From: Reticulitermes lucifugus
Taxonomy: Eukaryota; Arthropoda; Insecta; Blattodea; Rhinotermitidae
Direction: 5' to 3'
NCBI GenBank assembly: GCA_026260175.1
Contig: JAKCWW010000922.1
Coordinates: 12,908 to 76,907 of the forward strand
Length of the DNA: 64,000 nucleotides
Below the pieces are notes generated by a model. The model ran no database searches, was not told the origin of the DNA, and saw only the letters and a program-made list of their open reading frames with translations. Position numbers and translations under genes: made by a program. The first letter of the stretch is position 1. Every line of letters starts with the position of its first letter. Below, one piece after another: positions 57,500-64,000 of the stretch.

Positions 57500-58513
57500 A
57501 GTGAACTGAGTTGGGGTTTTAATGTTGCACACTTATACAGTTCCAGAAGTTAGGTTTTTTCGTATTTTGATATTCGTTTGACGGACAATTGTTGTAAATA
57601 CAATTTGTAGGCCTTAATTATTATGGGCACGCCACGAGAAGTCGTTAGAGCTGGATAGGCGGGGCGTTGTATCCCGAAAACGGTGGGGGAACGAAATCAG
57701 ACACAAATTATGCCTGTTAGACAGGAACAGAATTAAGTATGCAGTAACTGTCGTGCGCACTCGCATAGTTACCCTCCCGTCCCGCCTTCGTACACGCTGT
57801 GCCTTGCCGTGGCGTGCGCATAATTAGATGTTTATGTTGCGTCCTGTACATTTTTTTTAGTATGAGCCGTTTTTGAGGAATTTTATTTGATCTTTAGGTA
57901 AACTAGGAGTTATACAGTATTTGACCGATACGAGTCAAAATTGAAGTTTACCTCAACAGCTTCTGTTGTATACACCCTCAACGCCAATTATCGAAATCAG
58001 GGAGCAGTTTTGAGATGTAACATGCAGATGGATAGACGCCACTTCAACATTACGTGTTAAATTCTTTTTGCACAAATAGATGGGAGAAGAACGAGTGTTC
58101 AGCAAGCGTTAAAGTCTCGCACCTGCATGTAAGCAGTGCGTATGAATTTTTTTATCGCCTCTCGCGTAACCGGATTTCCTTCAGATCTTGACCTTCGTAT
58201 ATGATTACCACAAGCTGTGCCATAAATTGGGTGATCAGTCGCCAGCCCCACAGCACGAAAACCCTTGTTCGCTCCGTGGTAAAATGACACTGGCTCTGGT
58301 CCGCCCGCACCCAGTACTTCGGTTTCACCCTGTCCATATCATACTACCAATGCCACAGAAGGGATTCGATTGATCTCACTATGATCGACCTGTAATATAT
58401 TTTGCTCCGTCATCTTTCATTTTGTATGCAGTTCCGTTCGTTGTAACGGTATGGAGCAATTATTGGCATACATTCTCTTCTTTCGACATATTTTGACGGA
58501 ATTCAATATATGT
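57500..58513. other. Intergenic stretch, no gene recognised
   Basis: CpG-rich relative to the lig introns. The short overlapping ORFs near 58,100-58,370 have no recognisable domain. Confidence 0.4.
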
Positions 58514-58741
58514 CGAGATCTGTGCTCTCCTGAGATATTACGCGGCGTCGTGTGGCAATTGTTTACCGACGTTTCGGGACAACGTGTCGGTCTCATCTTC
58601 AACGGTCAAGAGTCCGAGAACTCTTGAAGATGGGACCGATACGTTGTCCCCAAACGTCGGTATACAATTGCCACACGACGCCGTGTAATATCCCAGAAGA
58701 GCGCAGATCTCATCAACATCGCGGCGGAAGCCTGAAATCAA
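58514..58741. mobile_element. Fold-back family F, best-preserved copy
   Basis: Inverted arms: GAGATCTGTGCTCTCCTGAG against CCCAGAAGAGCGCAGATCTC, then GCGTCGTGTGGCAATTGT against ACAATTGCCACACGACGC. The right side carries the extra family end GCGGCGGAAGCCTGAAATC. Near the centre each arm has a (C)TTGAAGATG...GAAACGTCGG-type motif that resembles a hammerhead core with an extra base. Confidence 0.85.
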
Positions 58742-60100
58742 GATAAATGCATGTCATTCATATTACGAGTTCTGCCAAGTGTAAGTGTAATTCGCTTCGA
58801 ATTATATCAAAGGCCACTTTACTGAATGATCTCAATGATTTATTCATTTATTTAACGACGCTGTCAGTAATTCAGACTAGACCTACTGCATGGGTCACCA
58901 ACCAGCGGCCCGCCAGGTTGTATTATGCGGTCCGCGGTCACATTTGTAAATTGTGTATATACTAGAAAAATAGCAATAATTTAAGCGGTTAGGTATACTT
59001 ATGTTATTTTTACACGTGTGGTTGAATGGTGAGTGAACCAACTTTTCGAGGACCATCTCTGTCCTTGTCATCAGGGAGTTCCCGAATGACTACGCCTGGA
59101 CGTAAGTACTGACCACCCACCCCTTCTAGCGCCGAGGTTGCGAATGTGTTGGAGCTGTAACCCCCCTCCCTCCCTCTGTGCCTGCATAGGCATGTCATGG
59201 GGTAATATTTGCCTTTATAGGAAGAACTTATAGGCGAATTTGGTTTCCGTTCGTTTATACTTCCTACAACTCCTTACTTGATATGAAGCTCAATTTAACT
59301 TGCCGGCTGTCTCTAAAATAGCATGTCATACATAAAATATACATGGGATTGAAAGCTACAACTTTCATTTGGAGAAAACTTTCGATTTGGTGAATATTTG
59401 CAGAGATAAAAGTAGAAATCATTTAATATTTAAGTGCAGTGTTATTTTTAAAATTATATTTGCAGTACTGCAAGGAATTAACATGAAGACCAGCCGAAGA
59501 GGCGTATGAAATACTAATTTTGGGAAATGCGTATTCCGGTGAAGTACACCGTTCCATCCTAGTTTATGTTTATAAATTCCTGCGGCGAAGAAGAACTGAG
59601 TGGCTGGCACAAAACAGGTTCTGAGCGAAATCTTAACACAGGTATTGCGTCATTTTTTTTTTGTGTTGTTGGAGGCAAACTACATGTTAGACTTAAGGAA
59701 GAGAATAGCGTATACTCTACCTCCACCTGAATAAATTGTTACATTAGTTACTTTCTACTTTTTTTAGTGGAGGTATCAGAATCTTTCGCCAGTCGTCATA
59801 TAGACTGTATTTCTCTATCCGTGTGACGGAAACGTTCGTTAGGCCAGTACGTTATGGTGATGTGAAAGCATTAAGTTTGTTTTGAAAACTGCGGGTGTTC
59901 TTGAGGTATGCAGAGTATAAGCAGGTTTGTTTCCATTTTGAATAGCGGTTATGACCTTTGAACACGAAGAGTCTATTTGTACAACATAAATTCATTAGGT
60001 GCAAAATGAAGCCCGGAATCTCTGCTGTATGTATTTCAATAAAAGACACCGATGAAAAGGATCACCTTGTGGGCTTTCTGAACATAAATTGTGAAATGTT
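58742..60100. other. Intergenic stretch with a degraded SINE
   Basis: Positions 59,075-59,220 contain CTAGCGCCGAGGTTG and GGTAATATTTGCCTTTA, a decayed relative of the 23,890 SINE. Nothing else recognised. Confidence 0.45.
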
Positions 60101-60689
60101 TTAAACAAAACTCGTCTGTGGGTTACGGTGTGACGTGTCTGTTGCGAACGAAGCTTTATTACTAGTCCCCAGTAAGGGACATGTGAGAGGTGATTGATTG
60201 CTCGAGTGGTTTGTTAAGGATACTGAGGAGGACAACGATCCTGTAGGAATATTGGGGTTTTCTTTGCTTTCGGGTTTGTTGTCACTGTCGTGTCTTTCAG
60301 TTGTTGCGGTAAGTGGGGAGGCAGGAGACTGTTGATGAGTAATGCAGTATAGCGAATTTTGCTGTGGACTCTGGGACCTTATTATTAGGAAAGCATTTGA
60401 TATATAATGTTGATGCCTGAGGTGCTGTGTTCGTCTGAATTGGTAGAATGGGGTTTGTGTACAATCTTTCGATTTGCGGTGAAGTGCAATCATAAACTTC
60501 AGCGTATATTATTTTCTGGTGTGAATATGCCTTCCGCGGTAAAGCGTTTCTTCGTTTCATGTAGTTGCTTTTGTCTGTGGTGTCATTTGGCCCTTGAGCA
60601 TCTTTGGTAGGTGCCGTTTTATTGTGTCTGTGCCCTGGAACGTGGCTTGTTACTGTGGTGTAACCATTGCACCTCGTGTGAATAAACAC
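60101..60689 (-). other. Two overlapping minus-strand ORFs of 130 codons, unknown
   Basis: One frame begins MFIHTRCNGYTTVTSHVPGH and the other MIALHRKSKDCTQTPFYQFR; they overlap by about 200 bases in different frames. The second is rich in Ser, Thr, Asn and Gln. I recognise no domain. They could be a decayed transposon ORF or chance openness on the strand opposite a GT-rich tract. Confidence 0.2.
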
Positions 60690-60802
60690 TAGCTACTAAT
60701 AAATTAGTGCTTAGATAAGATATAAGTTATGGTTCGATTTGATTATTTGTGCTGAAATGCCATCGCAACTGAAACCATTTTAGACTCAATATTGAAACTT
60801 GA

Positions 60803-60909
60803 GGGGTGTTACGCTGTGCCGACTGGTAAATAGATTACCAGCCGCAACTGCGTGACATCCCACAGGATTTGACTATTCAGGTACATTGCCGTGAGAACCT
60901 CAAATCTCG
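60803..60909. repeat. Fold-back family F, copy 8 (internally deleted)
   Basis: GGGTGTTACGCTGTGCCGAC and GGTAA are inverted relative to TTACC and GTGACATCCCA. The outer part CGTGAGAACCTCAAATC resembles the family end. It ends just left of the gap. Confidence 0.6.
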
Positions 60910-60924
60910 AACTGTAATCTCATG

Positions 60925-60946
60925 NNNNNNNNNNNNNNNNNNNNNN
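60925..60946. other. Sequence gap, 22 N
   Basis: Run of N. The other gaps are 28,098-28,202 (105 N) and 46,928-46,964 (37 N). Single N occur at 18,599, 46,673, 53,240 and 56,327. Confidence 0.95.
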
Positions 60947-61991
60947 CGTAATACAGCGACGAAAGTTGCAGAACGTTAGAACTTACTGAAGACCGTCACC
61001 CTTCTTGTACTGTACATACGTATCTTTAAGTTTCGTTTACTTTCGTCCTTAAATGCTAGACCTATAGGTAAGGGACTTTTTATACTAGAACAAATTATTT
61101 CATATTCCATGTTGTCTGCCATAAGCATTGTATTTTTTAGAAGAATTTACTAAGTCTGTAAGTTTGTTTACCCTATTTTAATGCTGTCACACATCCCTTG
61201 CCCATAGGCTCCACTTGCCATGAAACTGGTCAACAATAACTTACATTGTGCCAAGCAACAGTGCACTCTTTTGTGGTTGCAGATTTGAACCACAGGCCAA
61301 TTCGGATTAGTTAACACACGACCCAGTGATTGAAACGTATGTATGGACCAAGTTCACTACATGGCCACTTCCTACACTGTCCTTGCTATTCATCCCAATC
61401 CAAATATGAGTTTTACCATGATTTAGTTGTGCTGCAGCATATAGATGCACATACCTCAGTGACAGTATTTGAGGGTGAGGTGGGGAAACAAACAATGGGA
61501 CAGAATATACAGTATAAAATCTTGCATATGTTACAAACCTCACAAAATCTGAGTTATTAGTGGAAAAATGGTACACATCTGGCACTGCAGAAATTGCACT
61601 GTTATTAAAGACACAGAGTCCTTGTCATATCACTGTTACACCTGACAATCATGAATAAGGCTGCTAACACACTAAAAAAGTTATCCCAAAGTGAAATGAG
61701 TGTCACTCACTAAAATGCTTCTAATCATTCTAGCTTAGTTTAGTTCATTGAGTTTTTAAGATCTCTGAATAATCAGTCAACTTTAAACATTATCACTTTA
61801 ATATAAGACTGGAGAATGGACTCCACTTGGAATCGCACATAGCTTTTGTGTTTTCTAAAGCAACTGCATCAATGAACAGTGTCAATAAAATTGAATCTTG
61901 TGCCTAAGATTGTTCTGCTCCATTATGCTTCAGTTTAATTTTTGGGTGTATGTTTCAGAATTAATTACACCTACTTTCAACAAATATAAAC
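60947..61991 (+). promoter_or_regulatory. Upstream region of the TRPA channel gene
   Basis: No ORF of note. TTTCAG at 61,953-61,958 could be the acceptor of a 5' untranslated intron. An in-frame stop (TAA, 61,962-61,964) lies between it and the start codon. No promoter element can be fixed. Confidence 0.4.
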
Positions 61992-64000
61992 ATGAAGAGG
62001 GGCGATGAAGAAAAGTGTGCTCAATCCCAGGAGGAAAGAAATATGGAAGCAGCTGAATCAGTAAGGGCAAATTCTGAATGTACTCTGATCTCTACTAAGA
62101 GTAGATCTTCAGTGCCCGTAATTGTAGCTTGGTGGAGAAATTACCACAAAGATGCACCTCTTAAAGTTGAAAGTGATGAGGATGGCATATATCAAAACAT
62201 TAAAAGAAGACATTCCCCACCAACAGAAGAAATAGAGGTATCAAGCATCACTGAGAATGTAGCATCCCCATCTTACCCTGTGCAAATATCCAGAGATACT
62301 CTGAAAAAGAAGATTCTGGAGTTTATGAAGTCCACGAATTCTGGTAGTGTTCACTATCTGGAAGAAATTGAAAATGGAAAAATGACAGTTGAAAGTTCAG
62401 AACAAATATTCGGCACAAGTTCTGTGATCGAAAGAAACATTATATTTCTGTGGGCAGCTTTAAACAGAAGAGTGGACCTTCTTGAAAGCTTGTACAAATG
62501 TGGAGTTGATGTACAGTTTAGTGAACCCACAGAAGGGTTCACAGCGCTTCATCTTGGAGCTTTGAGTGATAGTGTGGACTGTACTATGTTTCTTATATCA
62601 TCTGGAGCCGATGTTAACTTCACACCTAATAAATACACACCACTTGAAACAGCATGCTTTCATAATTCTTTCAAAGTTGCAAAACTGCTTTTGGACAATG
62701 GTGCAACAGTGCATGTTACACGGAAGTCCCAAAATAAAGAAGAATCTTATTATGGTACGCCACTTCATTCTGCAGTGAAAGCAAATGCCATTGAATGTGT
62801 ACAGCTGCTGCTGGCGGAAGGCGCTGAAGTAAATCCTGGAGAATCCGGAGGGATTTCACTGTTACACATTGCTGCTGAGATGGGGTACTTACAGTGTATG
62901 AGGATTCTGCTGAATAGTGGTTGTAATCCAGATTTGACCCTACCTGACACAAGAAACACTGCTCTTCATCTAGCAGCAGAAGGCGGTTTCAGTGAATGTA
63001 TCTCATTGCTTTTGCATAAGGGGGCAAATGCAGATGCAAGGAATAACAAGGGGAAAATGGCATTGCACGTCGCAGCTCATGCCTCTTCAGTGGAATGTGT
63101 TGAAATTTTGCTAAGCAAGGGCAGTTGCAATCCAAACTCTGAGGACAATGACAAACGCACACCCCTCCACTCAGCAGTAGGGAGAGCTCTAAATTCCTGT
63201 GAGATAACAGAGCTATTAATTAAACATGGGGCTTGTGTCACTGGTGCAGACATATTTGGCTACACACCTCTTCATGTAGCTGCACTAAATGCAAATACAC
63301 AGTGTGTACAAATATTGATAAACAATGGTGCAGATGTTAGTGTAAAGACAAAAGGTGGTAACAGCGCACTTGGTATTATTGTACGCAAGACACCACTGGC
63401 TCTTCCCACATTGTACAGGAAATTAGACACTGCAATATTAATGCATGATCCTGAAGTGTCATCCAGCAAAGAGGTGATACTGAAGCTAGATTTCAGAATT
63501 TTCCTGCAGGGTTGTCACAAAGGAGAAATGAATTTCTTGAAGACATTTATTGATGAAGGGCAAAAGGAAATTTTGGAGCATCCACTCTGCCAGGCATTCC
63601 TACATATTAAGTGGGAAAAAATCCGTAAATATTATATTGCTAGACTTATGCTGTATGGAGTTTTAGTATTGTGTCTAACAGGCTACGTCTTTACAGCTTT
63701 GTACCATAATTGTGAAGAAAACATTGACAAAAACGTTACTTGTCAAAATAGTTCCATTTTTCCCATTTCCATACAGAACACACCAGTTGAGATGAAAATT
63801 GAGTGGTATCTCTTAACTTTTTTCACAATATGTGAGGCAGTTCGTAAGATCTGTGCATGTGTAGGATGTTCAAGCTTAAAGCGTTACATGTGTCATATAG
63901 ACAACATTATTGAGTGGTTTGTTTTGATTAGTAACATCCTAATATCATATTTGTTTATTAATGAAAATGATAACTGGCAAAGCCATGTAGCAGCTTTTGC
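61992..64000 (+). CDS. pyx: TRPA-family ankyrin-repeat cation channel, pyrexia-like, 3'-partial
   Basis: Open for 669 codons from ATG (61,992) to the window end, with an in-frame stop 28 bases upstream, so this is the first usable Met. It begins MKRGDEEKCAQSQEERNMEA. About eight ankyrin repeats span residues 180-450, with TALHL, TPLET, TPLHS, SLLHIA, TALHLA, MALHVA, TPLHS and TPLHVA cores. The linker holds HIKWEKIRKYYIARLMLYG. Membrane segments S1 (about 549-572), S2 (about 600-620) and S3 (about 636-656) follow. Two N-glycosylation sequons (NVT, NSS) lie in the S1-S2 loop. S4 to the pore and the C-terminus lie beyond the window. Known from the family: Drosophila Pyrexia is a heat-activated cation channel of sensory neurons that protects against high-temperature paralysis. 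The linker and S1-S3 wording resemble Pyrexia most; TRPA5 or another insect TRPA is the alternative. There is no intron in the 2 kb seen. Confidence 0.88.
   Translation, partial: MKRGDEEKCAQSQEERNMEAAESVRANSECTLISTKSRSSVPVIVAWWRNYHKDAPLKVESDEDGIYQNIKRRHSPPTEEIEVSSITENVASPSYPVQISRDTLKKKILEFMKSTNSGSVHYLEEIENGKMTVESSEQIFGTSSVIERNIIFLWAALNRRVDLLESLYKCGVDVQFSEPTEGFTALHLGALSDSVDCTMFLISSGADVNFTPNKYTPLETACFHNSFKVAKLLLDNGATVHVTRKSQNKEESYYGTPLHSAVKANAIECVQLLLAEGAEVNPGESGGISLLHIAAEMGYLQCMRILLNSGCNPDLTLPDTRNTALHLAAEGGFSECISLLLHKGANADARNNKGKMALHVAAHASSVECVEILLSKGSCNPNSEDNDKRTPLHSAVGRALNSCEITELLIKHGACVTGADIFGYTPLHVAALNANTQCVQILINNGADVSVKTKGGNSALGIIVRKTPLALPTLYRKLDTAILMHDPEVSSSKEVILKLDFRIFLQGCHKGEMNFLKTFIDEGQKEILEHPLCQAFLHIKWEKIRKYYIARLMLYGVLVLCLTGYVFTALYHNCEENIDKNVTCQNSSIFPISIQNTPVEMKIEWYLLTFFTICEAVRKICACVGCSSLKRYMCHIDNIIEWFVLISNILISYLFINENDNWQSHVAAF

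Noticed and set aside
1-64000. CRISPR array, operon, bacterial origin or other prokaryotic features
   Set aside because: Spliced genes, SINEs and microsatellites show this is animal nuclear DNA.

Overview
This window is insect nuclear DNA. It has long introns, many SINEs, fold-back repeats and DNA transposons, four short runs or single positions of N, and one gene that is recognisably arthropod lingerer. The repeat mix recalls cockroach or termite genomes (Blattodea). That is an impression from memory, not something the sequence proves. No LTR or other virus-like element was recognised.

Layout: 1-16 kb is gene-poor and relatively CpG-rich. It holds tRNA-derived SINEs, fold-back elements and a 27-bp minisatellite. 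From 17,407 to 51,509 (+) lies a full lingerer / UBAP2-like gene. I built it as 18 coding exons joined by GT-AG introns plus one GC-AG intron, giving about 1,172 residues: a UBA domain, an RGG-rich region, the conserved UBAP2/Lig motif, and a long Ser/Thr/Tyr/Gln-rich low-complexity tail. Its introns are packed with repeats. From 52.5 to 61.9 kb there is intergenic DNA with a LINE tail, a broken pogo/Tigger copy and more fold-back elements. From 61,992 (+) to the right edge is the 5' part of an ankyrin-repeat TRPA channel, best matched to pyrexia. It is open for 669 codons and cut by the window end.

The most unusual signal is a set of retroelement-like repeats in the lingerer introns, with target-site duplications of 10-12 bp. 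They carry the complete hammerhead ribozyme consensus (CUGAUGA, stem II, GAAA, short palindromic stem III, UA, stem I). Each has a leader of about 36-38 nt followed by inverted arms, so a ribozyme can lie on both strands. One of them, at 18,507-19,084, is a nearly perfect hairpin with two 286-bp arms and a 6-nt loop, transcribed as part of intron 1. Hammerhead ribozymes are known from Penelope-like retroelements and related small circular-RNA elements, and that is the best classification here. A second, more numerous fold-back family (eight copies) has a hammerhead-like but imperfect motif and duplications of 12-13 bp.

Other repeats include four TTAA-flanked piggyBac-like miniature elements, three TA-flanked pogo/Tigger derivatives, a LINE tail with RNase H, and several SINE families that share a central domain.
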